Source: Nostoc sp. NMS7 (GTDB lineage: Bacteria > Cyanobacteriota > Cyanobacteriia > Cyanobacteriales > Nostocaceae). Taken from it: a DNA stretch of 34,206 nt. Location of the stretch: the NCBI RefSeq assembly GCF_017115085.1, contig NZ_JABXKJ010000212.1:1-34206 (forward strand), written 5' to 3'. Each line of letters opens with the position of its first letter. Positions within the stretch are counted from its first letter, which is position 1. Of this stretch, positions 23,552 through 31,838 are shown in pieces. The position numbers were made by a program, and so were the translations under genes. The notes below the pieces were generated by a model. It ran no database searches. It saw only the letters and a list, made by a program, of their open reading frames with translations, and was not told the DNA's origin.

Positions 23552-24895
23552 TTAACTCCCAGTATACTGAATCCGATAAATCCGATTATTGGCTTCTTCT
23601 GTTAGTAGTAGACTACCATCTGGTAACACAAGTAAACCAACAGGTCGTCCCCAGGTGGTTGGTACAGAAGGATTTAGCAAAAATCCTGTGAGAAAATCTT
23701 CATAGTAGCCTTGCGATCGCCCTTTAGCATCGAAGGGAACAAATACAATTTTATAACCAGTGCCGCGATCGCGATTCCAAGAACCACGAAAAGCCGCAAA
23801 AGCACCGTTACGGTATTTTTTTGGAAAGGTTTTACCATCATAAAACTGCAAACCCAATGCTGCTGAGTGCGCCTGAAACAACACATCTGGCGTTTGGGTA
23901 CGGGCTACTAAGTCGGGGCGTTTACTTTTGTCATCCCTCTTTTGGCGCGGATCAAGGTTGTTTGGTGTCAGATAAGCATAAGGCCAGCCGTAAAATGCCC
24001 CCTGTTTAACCCGTGTCAGATAGTCTGGAACCAAGTCATCACCGATTCCATCCCGTTCATTAACAGTGGCGTAAAGTTCCTTAGTTACAGGATGAAAGTC
24101 TAAACCAACAGGGTTACGCAAGCCAGAAGCAAAAGTCTGCTGCTGGGAACCATCTAAATTCATCACCTGTATCGAAGCCCGTGGTAGGGGTTCTTCATCC
24201 ACATTGCTTCCTGAACCAACTGAAACATATAATTTATTGCCATCGGGCGAGACAACGACATTGCGCGTCCAATGGTTGTTATAACCTTGAGCAGGCAAGT
24301 CGGCGATTTTTTTCCCCTTACCTGTAATCTTATTTTGACCTTGAGTATAGGGAAAACGCACCACAGCATTTGTGTTCCCCAGAAAAAAAGAATTACCTGC
24401 AAAAGCCATCCCGAAGGGTCTATTGAGTCCGTTGTCTCCACTAGCAAAGGTTTCTCGAACATCGGCTATGCCGTCGCCGTTGCTGTCACGCAACAGACGA
24501 ATCCGATTTTCCCTAGTTTCAGTAACTAAGACATCACCACTGGGGGTTAAAGCTAGCCAGCGTGGGGCATCTAAACCTTCGGCAAAGACGTTAACTGTAA
24601 AGCCTGATGGTACGCGCAGCACCGGATTTTGCGGAATAGGCACAACCTCTGGTTGCTTAGAGGCACTTTTTGTTGCGAAGGCTGCTGGTAAATTCTTTAG
24701 ATTTATCCGAATAGCCGTGGGTGAAAGTGCTTCAGTACGGACGAGATTTTTTGGCTGTGTAGGATTCTGTGTCTGTTGGGCAGAAGGTACAGATGTTTGT
24801 AGTGTGGGATTATCTGAAGAGGCGCGAGTCTGGTTACAGGCTGCTGTCAACGTCAGTAACAAAACTGGCAGCAAGAAACGCGCAGGGACTTTCAT
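23552..24895 (-). CDS. PQQ-type sugar (sorbosone) dehydrogenase lipoprotein
   Basis: About 447 residues from the ATG at 24895. The signal peptide MKVPARFLLPVLLLTLTAAC ends in a lipobox (LTAAC), so it should be a lipoprotein on the outer face of a membrane. A low-complexity linker (TRASSDNPTLQTSVPSAQQ) leads into a six-bladed beta-propeller of the L-sorbosone/soluble glucose dehydrogenase type: FAEGLDAPRWLALTPSGDVL, NRPFGMAF, YNNHWTRNVVVSPDGNKLYV, GLRNPVGLDFHP, YGWPYAYL, AHSAALGLQFYDG, AFRGSWNR and VGLLVLPDGSLLLTEEANNR. Family members oxidise sugars with PQQ; whether this host makes PQQ is unknown. Confidence 0.85.
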   Translation of the reverse strand: MKVPARFLLPVLLLTLTAACNQTRASSDNPTLQTSVPSAQQTQNPTQPKNLVRTEALSPTAIRINLKNLPAAFATKSASKQPEVVPIPQNPVLRVPSGFTVNVFAEGLDAPRWLALTPSGDVLVTETRENRIRLLRDSNGDGIADVRETFASGDNGLNRPFGMAFAGNSFFLGNTNAVVRFPYTQGQNKITGKGKKIADLPAQGYNNHWTRNVVVSPDGNKLYVSVGSGSNVDEEPLPRASIQVMNLDGSQQQTFASGLRNPVGLDFHPVTKELYATVNERDGIGDDLVPDYLTRVKQGAFYGWPYAYLTPNNLDPRQKRDDKSKRPDLVARTQTPDVLFQAHSAALGLQFYDGKTFPKKYRNGAFAAFRGSWNRDRGTGYKIVFVPFDAKGRSQGYYEDFLTGFLLNPSVPTTWGRPVGLLVLPDGSLLLTEEANNRIYRIQYTGS

Positions 24896-25074
24896 GGCGG
24901 TAGACACTATACACATTTTTCCTAACTCTAGACTTAAAACTCAACAATTGTCGCCAGTCTAAAGTTTGATTTTTCTTAATTAGTTAACCTGATTAGGTAC
25001 TGGGGACTAAATTCTCTTCGCAATACTCAATACTTCGACTTCGCTCAGTACAAGTGCCCCATGCCGTCAAATAT

Positions 25075-26286
25075 TTACACATATAAGCATTTGTTAGTTA
25101 ACAACAAATTTTCAAATTCTGCTGCTGGTAAGGGACGACTAAATAGAAAACCTTGCATATAATTACAGTTATGTTGACGCAAAAAAGCCAGTTCTGCTTC
25201 CGTTTCTACACCTTCAGCAACTACATCTAGATTGAGATTGTGAGCCATTTGGATTAATGCTTGAGTAATGGCTGATTTCTGCGGATCGTTAGCAACATTA
25301 TCGATAAAAGAACGGTCAATTTTTAATGTGTTAATTGGCAAGGTTATCAGATTAATTAAAGAATTGTAGCGTGTCCCAAAATCATCGAGCGCAATTTTTA
25401 CACCCAAGGATTGCAATTTGTTCATAGTAGCGATCGCACCATTTACATCTTGCATAATCATACTTTCAGTTAGTTCTATTTCTAAGTAATGTGGTTCCAA
25501 ATCATTGATAGCTATTAAATTGACTATTTTCTGAATCAAATCTGGTTGATTAAATTCCATTACTGACAGATTGACAGCAACAACAAAGGAATAAATTCCG
25601 GCATCACGCCAGCTTTTAATTTGTTGACAGACCCTTTTTAATACCCATTTCCCAATTGCAACAATTAAACCTGTAGACTCTGCTAATGGAATAAATTCTG
25701 TTGGGTAAATCATCCCCAATTCTGGACTTTCCCAGCGCAATAAACTTTCAACAGCTACTATTTTCCCCGAATTAATATCAACTATTGGTTGATAATAAAT
25801 TTCAAATTCTTGAAAATTATGTTGTTTGATAGCCCGATGTAAGCTAATTTCTAACAGAGGCATTTGGCGAGACAAGTTGTTAATTACAGTCTGAGGAGAT
25901 AAATACCTTTTTAAAGTAGCGTGCTTTTCCAACCTGTTCATGATGGCACTTAATAACTCAGCGCGAGTGAATGGCTTAGTTATATAGTCATCGGCCCCCA
26001 TATCCATAGCTTGACGGAAGTCAGATTTGGCAGATTTTGCAGTTAAAAAAATGAAGGGAATTGTTGCCGTTGATGGCTCTTGGCGTAACGCTCTTAGCAC
26101 GCCATGACCGTCAATTTCTGGCATCATCAGATCACAGAGAATTAAATCGGGAACTTCTGAGATAGCCAAATGTAACCCGATTCTGCCATCCGCCGCAGCA
26201 AGAGTTTCAAAATCCTCTGCTTCTAGCATATCTAAAAGGTTTTCACGAACTGCTTCTTCATCTTCTATTATTAAAATTTTGGGCAT
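25075..26286 (-). CDS. Response regulator with EAL (c-di-GMP phosphodiesterase) domain
   Basis: 403 residues. Residues 1-120 form a receiver domain: IIEDEEAVREN acidic pocket, phospho-acceptor Asp52 in LILCDLMMPEIDG, FLTAKS with the conserved Lys, and DYITKPF. After a helical linker the EAL domain begins near 160: YYQPIVDINSGKIVAVESLLRW has ESL in place of EAL, VAVNLSVMEF has the Asn, LEIELTESMIM has the Glu, KIALDDFGTRYNSL has the two Asp, LKIDRSFI the Lys and VVAEGVETEAEL the final Glu. All catalytic positions I can align are kept, so it should break down c-di-GMP when phosphorylated. No cognate kinase is next to it; the neighbouring CBS gene is dead. Confidence 0.88.
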   Translation of the reverse strand: MPKILIIEDEEAVRENLLDMLEAEDFETLAAADGRIGLHLAISEVPDLILCDLMMPEIDGHGVLRALRQEPSTATIPFIFLTAKSAKSDFRQAMDMGADDYITKPFTRAELLSAIMNRLEKHATLKRYLSPQTVINNLSRQMPLLEISLHRAIKQHNFQEFEIYYQPIVDINSGKIVAVESLLRWESPELGMIYPTEFIPLAESTGLIVAIGKWVLKRVCQQIKSWRDAGIYSFVVAVNLSVMEFNQPDLIQKIVNLIAINDLEPHYLEIELTESMIMQDVNGAIATMNKLQSLGVKIALDDFGTRYNSLINLITLPINTLKIDRSFIDNVANDPQKSAITQALIQMAHNLNLDVVAEGVETEAELAFLRQHNCNYMQGFLFSRPLPAAEFENLLLTNKCLYV

Positions 26287-26469
26287 ATTTTACCTCAATT
26301 TATATTTTATTTTTTAATTAAAAAATGACAACAAACTCTGTATCAAATCCCAATGTAGTGGTGACAAAATATTTCACCTTGGTAGATATCTATACAATTT
26401 TTTAAAATGTAGTATCCACAAAAACTCTAATGAGGCAAGCTGGTTTATGGTGTATCTCAGTACTGTAGC

Positions 26470-26993
26470 ATATACTAGTACATATTCATACCTATCTAAT
26501 TGTCTCTCAACGAGAAACTGATCTTTTACATCAAAGGAACAAATACTAGGATTCGCTGTAGTTTTCTTTATTTTTTGTGCTAGTGCTTGACAAATACTTT
26601 CAGGGTTGACAAGACCAACAACTTGATATTATTTATCTACAACTGGCAGTAGATCCAACTGCTGCTGCACCAGTAATAGCACTGAGGCTATCTTTTGAAA
26701 TTATGACACGTTCCATATCATTGTCAAGATATGCATATCTTCAAAAATCTTGGCTGTTTTCAAGCTAGTTCCTGAAGCTACAAGCATCACCATATCATGC
26801 TTGGTGAATTACACACTACCTGCGAAGATGAAGAACCTAAGACACTCTGCCCCGTGCTGGCATCAGTGCGTAGGCGTAGCCCATCGTAGACATCGCATCT
26901 AAATAGTGGTGTTTCCGGCACAATCATCTGCTGCGATCGCTCAATCATTGACTCTAAGCTTTGTAGCCTTAGAATCTGAGGTAAGGCTTGCAT
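26470..26993 (-). pseudogene. CBS-domain protein pseudogene
   Basis: The start, MQALPQILRLQSLESMIERS then VPETPL, reads like the N-terminus of cyanobacterial CBS-pair signalling proteins. A dispersed repeat (GCGTAGGCGTAGCCC-type, near 26869-26897) then breaks the frame content. ASTGQSVLGSSSSQVV follows, then a frameshift to FTKHDMVMLVASG, then an in-frame stop before FQKIASVLLLV, then LDLLPVVDK, a second stop, and YQVVGLVNPESICQAL. The CBS signature is still readable, so the decay is recent. The end of the gene is not defined. Confidence 0.75.
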
Positions 26994-27193
26994 AGATTTT
27001 TACGATAGCTATTATAAAAAAATAGTTATCTAAAACTCTTTACTTAAGTATTTTCCAATATTTTGACGCAAAATAATTAGTAATATTCTGCTTATGAATA
27101 CGAGAAAAAGTGTGTTAAGAATTACAAACTAGCTTATATCCAGCTAGTTGGAAATTGAGAATGAGGGATTGGTTATTCCCCCTGCTACCCCTG

Positions 27194-27625
27194 CTACCAC
27201 TGCTTTCCGTTATCCACTGAAGAGGTACATCTGAACTTTCCGTTTTTTTGGACTTTAAAGTTCCATCCGAGGAAGTCGAATCCATCTGTTGCAGCAGTTA
27301 GCTTTGTCTTTTTCTCGCTGACTTTCATTCCCCGCTCTGCTAAAAACCGGCTGATTTTGTCAAGTATTTCTGTGGCATCGTCTTGTGGTTGGAGTATTAT
27401 TACCATGTCGTCCGCATAACGGATTGATGGTTCTCTTATTCTTCCCCTAGCATCTTTGTATTTATGGATACATTCGATGCCGTTTAAGGCGATGTTAGCT
27501 AGAAGTGGGCTTACCACCCCACCTTGAGGTGTTCCTTGTTCGGGAAATCCTGGGTTGACTCCGGCTTTGAGACATCGGAATATCCCTTGTCTTATGCTTT
27601 TAGGAGCGATGAGTCGTGCTTGGTC
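27194..27625 (-). pseudogene. Group II intron reverse transcriptase fragment
   Basis: Readable from QGIFRCLKAGVNPG through PEQGTPQGGVVSPLLANIAL to IRYADDMVIIL, the catalytic YADD core, then ERGMKVSEKKTKL and FDFLGWNFK. These are RT blocks 4-7 of group II intron maturases. The fragment lacks the N-terminal palm, the maturase X domain and the HNH domain. On the 3' side it runs into an AGCAGGGGT-type tandem repeat at about 27177-27203; on the 5' side an in-frame stop meets other DNA near 27625. I see no intron RNA domain V nearby. Confidence 0.82.
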
Positions 27626-27672
27626 ATCTCAAGAGGCAGCATACCGGATTGTCTGATGCATGGATCTGGGGC

Positions 27673-27837
27673 TGTTATCGGATCGAGTCAGAGTGGCATC
27701 AACTAAAAACTCATGAAATTGCTGGACAAATGTTTGACAATAACTACGATTTGGCTATGGCAATTATTGATGGCATGGAAGCCAGAAGCGTAAAGGGTGA
27801 ATATGCCCTTGAGCGTCTTATATTTAATTGTGCCTAG
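27673..27837 (+). pseudogene. IS630-type transposase C-terminal remnant
   Basis: About 53 codons read RIESEWHQLKTHEIAGQMFD and on to DGMEARSVKGEYALERLIF, then a stop. The EWxxLKxxEIxGQMFDxxxDLA pattern is the C-terminal end of cyanobacterial IS630-family transposases, where the final catalytic acid lies in the (I)E..W region. Nothing upstream matches the DDE core; the RT fragment joins it in the opposite orientation. Confidence 0.65.
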
Positions 27838-27895
27838 CTACTTACAAGCAAGCTACGCGCAGCGTCTGGTAGAGAGCGTCTCAATAGACGGGTTG

Positions 27896-27969
27896 AAGAC
27901 CACCAAATCTACGATTTGGTGGTCTTTAATCAGTTGCGGGTCTTGGCTTTCGCCTTTCGGCGAAAGCCA
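27896..27969. repeat. Two strong hairpins in repeat DNA
   Basis: 27896-27926 is AAGACCACCAAATC, a 3-base loop, and its perfect 14-bp complement. 27944-27969 is TGGCTTTCGCC, a 4-base loop, and its perfect complement. They lie after the IS630 remnant in DNA that also contains a CGCAGCGTCTGGTAGAGAG-type dispersed repeat. The remainder of 27970-28092 shows nothing I recognise. Confidence 0.75.
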
Positions 27970-28092
27970 GAAAGAGATAGTTGTGTAGCCACAATATCCC
28001 TGATCCGGCTGGGCATTTTATTTTTTGGATCTCCCTTAAAAGCGCTATTTACGCCTAGTTGGAGTATATTTTAGTGGTAATGAAAGAGTTGT

Positions 28093-29238
28093 TTACTGAA
28101 AAGCCTGGGCGATCGCATTGCGGGCAGGTTTAGCTTGCAGGTTCTCATCGAAGGGAAGCGGACGCAGAAATTTCCAGAGATTTGGATTGTCTCTAAAGGT
28201 TTTTCCTGGCATCCAGTCGGGATGACGTATCCAGGTATGGCGATCGCTAATCCCCCATGTAATTACAGTATCGACTTTAGCCGCAAAGCACAAGTCAAGA
28301 TATCGCTTGTAACTATCGGCTACCATCTGGTCTAGCTTTTCGATACTATCGGGTAGTGGGGTATCAATGATAATATCTAATTCTGTGATTATTGGTTTAA
28401 CTTCAAGATCATTAAGCCGTTTTAAGACGGAATTAAATCCTTTCTCGTCAAAACCATAGGTAGTAGAAAACCATAGATGTGACTGGATACCTGCCCCGTC
28501 AATTTTAACCCCACTATTCTTCAGATATTCGATCATTTTTAAGAAATGGTCTGATTTCCATGTAGCACCTTCGATGCCGAAATCGTTTAGGTAAAATTTC
28601 TTGCTGTTATCAACTGAAGCGGCAATTAAAAACAAGTCTCGAATCAATTCTGGTTTTACGCCTTTACGCAAACCGTAGGTAGCGTTGTCAGTTTCATTTT
28701 CATTATCAGCGATAATTTCATTAGCAATATCCCAAGATTTTAAAACGGGGCTATTGCGATAATGCCCCATGACTCCGGTAACATGGCGTTCGATCATCTG
28801 CATTGTGGGGGGATAGGGAACCCAGTCTGGTTTTGCTGTATGCCAGAAAAGGGTATGCCCATGCAATTCCATATTATTCTTTTGGCAGAAATCAGCGATC
28901 GCATCTGCTGATTCAAAGGTAAATTTTCCTGGCTGTGGTTCAGTGGCGCTCCATTTTAATTCACCATTCGGTGTTGCGATCGAACATTCACGAGCAATCA
29001 AGTCAGCGTAATCCTTCTCTTTTTGCAAAGCGTCACCAGAAATTGCTGTACCATAAAGCTTTCCTTTGGCGGCAGCTAATTGCCGAAGAGGAGAATTTGC
29101 ATTTGTATCTGTATCAGCCATAGCAGCATTCATGCTATGGTCTTCTTTTTGCTTATCCTTTTGTAAAAACCCCATAGTCAATAAAGCAGAAAGGGTTGTG
29201 TAGCCTGCTCTTTTTAAGAATTTTCTCCGATAAGGCAT
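28093..29238 (-). CDS. GH10 endo-1,4-beta-xylanase, probably exported
   Basis: 381 residues. The N-terminus MPYRRKFLKRAGYTTLSALL resembles a Tat signal (RRKFLK) with a short hydrophobic stretch. The GH10 barrel begins near residue 50: LYGTAISGDAL, CSIATPNGELKW, HGHTLFWHTAKPDW, the acid/base SWDIANEII (Glu174), FYLNDFG, GAGIQSHLW and the nucleophile PIITELDI (Glu286). VITWGISDRHTW is the C-terminal substrate-binding block. All catalytic residues are present, so hydrolysis of xylan or a related beta-glycan is expected. GH10 genes are unusual but not unknown in cyanobacteria. No other glycan-degrading gene is nearby. Confidence 0.9.
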   Translation of the reverse strand: MPYRRKFLKRAGYTTLSALLTMGFLQKDKQKEDHSMNAAMADTDTNANSPLRQLAAAKGKLYGTAISGDALQKEKDYADLIARECSIATPNGELKWSATEPQPGKFTFESADAIADFCQKNNMELHGHTLFWHTAKPDWVPYPPTMQMIERHVTGVMGHYRNSPVLKSWDIANEIIADNENETDNATYGLRKGVKPELIRDLFLIAASVDNSKKFYLNDFGIEGATWKSDHFLKMIEYLKNSGVKIDGAGIQSHLWFSTTYGFDEKGFNSVLKRLNDLEVKPIITELDIIIDTPLPDSIEKLDQMVADSYKRYLDLCFAAKVDTVITWGISDRHTWIRHPDWMPGKTFRDNPNLWKFLRPLPFDENLQAKPARNAIAQAFQ

Positions 29239-29417
29239 TAATTATACTTACTTAATAAAAAAGACACAAATTATTATATTACGATTAGAGAATAATAGAG
29301 AATAAGTTTTGATAGTTTTTGAGGTTTAGTTTTCTTTGTATGACATCAACGTTTTGGCTTGATGAGCTAACAACCAAAAGACACGATCGAAGATATCCAA
29401 ACTCCAAACTCCTGTAC

Positions 29418-29437
29418 AGACGCGATTAATCGCGTCT
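29418..29437. repeat. 20-bp perfect palindrome
   Basis: AGACGCGATTAATCGCGTCT lies 18 bases past the acylphosphatase stop. It is embedded in a TACAGACGCGATTAATCGCGTCTC-like dispersed repeat and could also act as a terminator. Nothing else was recognised in 29239-29455. Confidence 0.7.
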
Positions 29438-29455
29438 CTCCAAACTCCTCACTAT

Positions 29456-29758
29456 TTACTCAACCCGCTTAACTTCAAATCCCCACAACTCTTCCGGTAC
29501 TTCATACTCAACCGCAACATCTTTAACCACAGCAGCAGGTGGGCCGGAGTGACACCAGCGAACCATTTCATTTACAACCTCTCGCGCCCCTTCAAACACT
29601 GCTTCTACTCGACTATCAGCGAGATTCCGCACCCAACCGCTTAATCCCAACTGTCTAGCTGTATCCACAGTGGCGTAGCGATATCCCACTCCTTGGACTC
29701 GGCCAGAAATGAATACATGGGCGCGGATGATCTTTGGCAGTGCTGTGGAATTCTGCAT
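29456..29758 (-). CDS. acyP: Acylphosphatase
   Basis: 100 residues, the usual size. The conserved signature reads VFISGRVQGVGYRYATVDTA, with the catalytic Arg in GYR, followed by GLSGWVRNLADSRVEAVFEG, where the catalytic Asn is in RNL. The fold is a small ferredoxin-like alpha/beta sandwich. It hydrolyses acyl phosphates such as acetyl phosphate or 1,3-bisphosphoglycerate in the cytosol. The gene is intact and monocistronic; an ATG at 29758 is the only sensible start. Confidence 0.95.
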   Translation of the reverse strand: MQNSTALPKIIRAHVFISGRVQGVGYRYATVDTARQLGLSGWVRNLADSRVEAVFEGAREVVNEMVRWCHSGPPAAVVKDVAVEYEVPEELWGFEVKRVE

Positions 29759-29926
29759 AAACTGGTCTAATCTTTACCATTTCAGGGTAACTGAAAGTTT
29801 AGCAGATTTAAAAACCCTATGGAGACTTAATCGCATCAGTCCACGGGGGTGATTTTACACAATTCCTGGAACTTAAACCCTGATAACCATTCATAATTGA
29901 ATTTTGAATTTTTATTGCTTTGGCTC

Positions 29927-30421
29927 TTAATAATCTCCTGATTTCCCGCCACTCTTACTGATTAAACGAATTGATTCAATTTGAATCGACTTTTCTAAGG
30001 CTTTTGCCATATCGTATAAAGTCAGTGCAGCCACAGAAACGGCAGTTAAGGCTTCCATCTCTACACCAGTTTCAGCTTTGGTTTTGACTGTGGCTTGAAT
30101 TTGATAACCAGGTAGTTGCGGATCGGGTATAATCTCAACTGCGATTTTTTGCAAAGGCAACGGATGACACAGAGGAATTAAAGTCGCTGTTTGCTTGGCT
30201 GCCATAATCCCAGCCAATCTTGCAGTTGCTAACACATCTCCTTTTGGCACATTTCCGGCTTGAATGGCAGCGAAGGTGGCTGGCAGCATTTGCACACTGG
30301 CCTCGGCTACTGCTTGGCGGATGGTCGCTACTTTGCCAGACACATCCACCATCTGTGCCTGTCCTTGGTGATCTAAATGGGTTAAGTTGGCAAAATTAGA
30401 TGGAAAATTATCTTGCGTCAT
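29927..30421 (-). CDS. moaC: Cyclic pyranopterin monophosphate synthase MoaC
   Basis: 164 residues. MVDVSGKVATIRQAVAEASV is the N-terminal block, AARLAGIMAAKQTATLIPLCHPLPL carries the conserved Lys and His residues of the active site, and TGVEMEALTAVSVAALTLYDMAKAL the conserved Glu and the Asp of the catalytic pair. MoaC turns the MoaA product into cyclic pyranopterin monophosphate in molybdenum cofactor synthesis, needed for example by nitrate reductase. The other moa genes are not in this window. It begins 34 bases from the tRNA-Arg gene, on the opposite strand. Confidence 0.96.
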   Translation of the reverse strand: MTQDNFPSNFANLTHLDHQGQAQMVDVSGKVATIRQAVAEASVQMLPATFAAIQAGNVPKGDVLATARLAGIMAAKQTATLIPLCHPLPLQKIAVEIIPDPQLPGYQIQATVKTKAETGVEMEALTAVSVAALTLYDMAKALEKSIQIESIRLISKSGGKSGDY

Positions 30422-30455
30422 TTGGTTAGAATGTGTTAATATTGATTATCGGTGA

Positions 30456-30529
30456 GGGCGTGTAGCTCAGTGGACTAGAGCACGTGGCTACGGACCACGG
30501 TGTCGGGGGTTCAAATCCCTCCTCGCCCG
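30456..30529 (+). tRNA. tRNA-Arg (anticodon ACG)
   Basis: 74 nt folding as a cloverleaf. The acceptor stem is GGGCGTG with CTCGCCC (one U-U mismatch) and discriminator G. The D arm is GCTC/GAGC. The anticodon arm is CGTGG/CCACG around loop CTACGGA, with anticodon ACG, which is read as ICG after editing and decodes CGU/CGC/CGA. The T arm is GGGGG/CCCTC around TTCAAAT. The 3' CCA is not encoded. A T-run follows immediately. Confidence 0.95.
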
Positions 30530-30555
30530 TTTTTGAAGGTTAAAAGTTGAAAGTT

Positions 30556-30747
30556 AGGAGTGAGGAACTTTGATTCTTCACTCCTAGCTTTTAGGGGACT
30601 TCCCAATAATAAAAACATCCCCAATTTTCTAGTGGGATGGGTGTCCCCACCCGTCCCATACTTAGGGCGGGTTTTCCTGCCCACCCCACAAGAAGTAGTT
30701 GAGTATTTTTTATTTGGAAGTTCCTTTACCGCATAGGGGTAAAGGAA
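30556..30747. repeat. MITE-like and hairpin repeats between tRNA-Arg and a glycosyltransferase
   Basis: Hairpin AGGAGTGA/TCACTCCT at 30556-30585 comes first. An element about 135 bases long follows, with outer ends GGGACTTCCCAATAATAAAAA (about 30595) and, inverted, GGAACTTCCAAATAAAAAAT (about 30704-30725). Its inside has a TGGGATGGGTG/CCACCCGTCCCA stem. A 10-bp hairpin, TTCCTTTACC/GGTAAAGGAA, closes at 30721-30747. The open frame crossing it on the minus strand is repeat translation. Confidence 0.65.
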
Positions 30748-30810
30748 GCAACTGTTAGGGTTTTCCCTCTCTTTTTCATTAATTCTCAATGCCCAATGCC
30801 CATTGTTACC

Positions 30811-31824
30811 TTAGTCAACATTTTTTGCTACCACCTCTCGCACGCGATAGATAGGCCGTCCTTGGGATTCATGGTATGTACGCATGAGCAATTCTGCCAA
30901 AAGACCGAAGCAAAACAACTGCACTCCAGTTACTAGCAGGAGAACTGCTAAAATCAGCAAAGGGCGATTGCCAATCATCTCACCTAAAGCTAATTTGACG
31001 AAAGTCAAGTAAATTCCGATCGCTGTCCCTGAAACCATTGAAATCAAGCCCAACAGCCCAAAAACGTGCATCGGGCGGGTGAGGAATTTTTTCATAAACA
31101 GAATGGTTAACAAATCCATCAACACCCGGAATGTCCGCCAAATCCCATATTTACTGCTACCAAAGCGACGGGCGTGATGACGCACTGGGATTTCGGTAAT
31201 TCTAGCTCCTTCAATATATGCCAAAGCAGGTAAAAATCGGTGTAGTTCCCCGTAGAGGTTCATATCTGCCAACAGTTCGGCACGATAGGCTTTCAACGAA
31301 CAGCCATAGTCATGAATATTCACGCTAGTAGTGCGGCGAATTAGCCAATTGGCAATTTTGGAAGGAAGTAACCGATTTACAGCACCATCTTGGCGTTTTT
31401 GCCGCCAACCACTTACTAAATCGTAACCCTCATCCAACTTTGCTAATAACATGGGGATATCAGCTGGGTCATTCTGGAGATCAGCATCTAAAGTAACGAT
31501 CGCTTTACCGACTGCATAATAAAACCCCGCAGCCATAGCCGCAGTTTGTCCGTAGTTGCGCCGCAAAATTACCGCCTTTAAATCAGTGCGGATTTGCGCT
31601 TCTTGCTTGAGAAATTCCCCGGAACCATCTGTAGAACCATCATCCACACAAATGATTTCATAATTTATCTGACTAGAGGATAAAATAGATGCGATCGCTT
31701 CTAGTAAAAGCGGCAAACTTTCCACCTCGTTATGTATCGGCACCACCACCGAAACATCTGGGACTATTGCTGAAATCGCCCCATTTTCCCCAGTCAACCC
31801 TTCATAAACCAACCTACTCCTCAT
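30811..31824 (-). CDS. GT2 glycosyltransferase, GtrB/DPM1-like
   Basis: 337 residues. The N-terminal GT-A domain opens VSVVVPIHNEVESLPLLLEA, then IICVDDGSTDGSGEFL (the nucleotide-sugar DDGS motif), RRNYGQTAAMAAGF, the metal-binding IVTLDADLQNDPADIP (DAD), YDLVSGWRQKRQDGAVNRL and YGCSLKAYRAELL. From about residue 235 two C-terminal membrane helices follow (HVFGLLGLISMVSGTAIGIYL and LLILAVLLLVTGVQLFCFGLL). This is the layout of GtrB and DPM-type enzymes that load a sugar onto undecaprenyl or polyprenyl phosphate at the membrane. The exact sugar is unknown. Confidence 0.88.
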   Translation of the reverse strand: MRSRLVYEGLTGENGAISAIVPDVSVVVPIHNEVESLPLLLEAIASILSSSQINYEIICVDDGSTDGSGEFLKQEAQIRTDLKAVILRRNYGQTAAMAAGFYYAVGKAIVTLDADLQNDPADIPMLLAKLDEGYDLVSGWRQKRQDGAVNRLLPSKIANWLIRRTTSVNIHDYGCSLKAYRAELLADMNLYGELHRFLPALAYIEGARITEIPVRHHARRFGSSKYGIWRTFRVLMDLLTILFMKKFLTRPMHVFGLLGLISMVSGTAIGIYLTFVKLALGEMIGNRPLLILAVLLLVTGVQLFCFGLLAELLMRTYHESQGRPIYRVREVVAKNVD

Positions 31825-31838
31825 ATATCTGTGCGTCC

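Noticed and set aside
24372..24962. A 196-codon open frame antisense to the sugar dehydrogenase
   Set aside because: The minus-strand propeller protein is full length with a lipobox; the antisense frame has no recognisable domain.
30511..30789. A 92-codon minus-strand frame next to the tRNA
   Set aside because: It overlaps the tRNA 3' end and is made of MITE and hairpin repeats.
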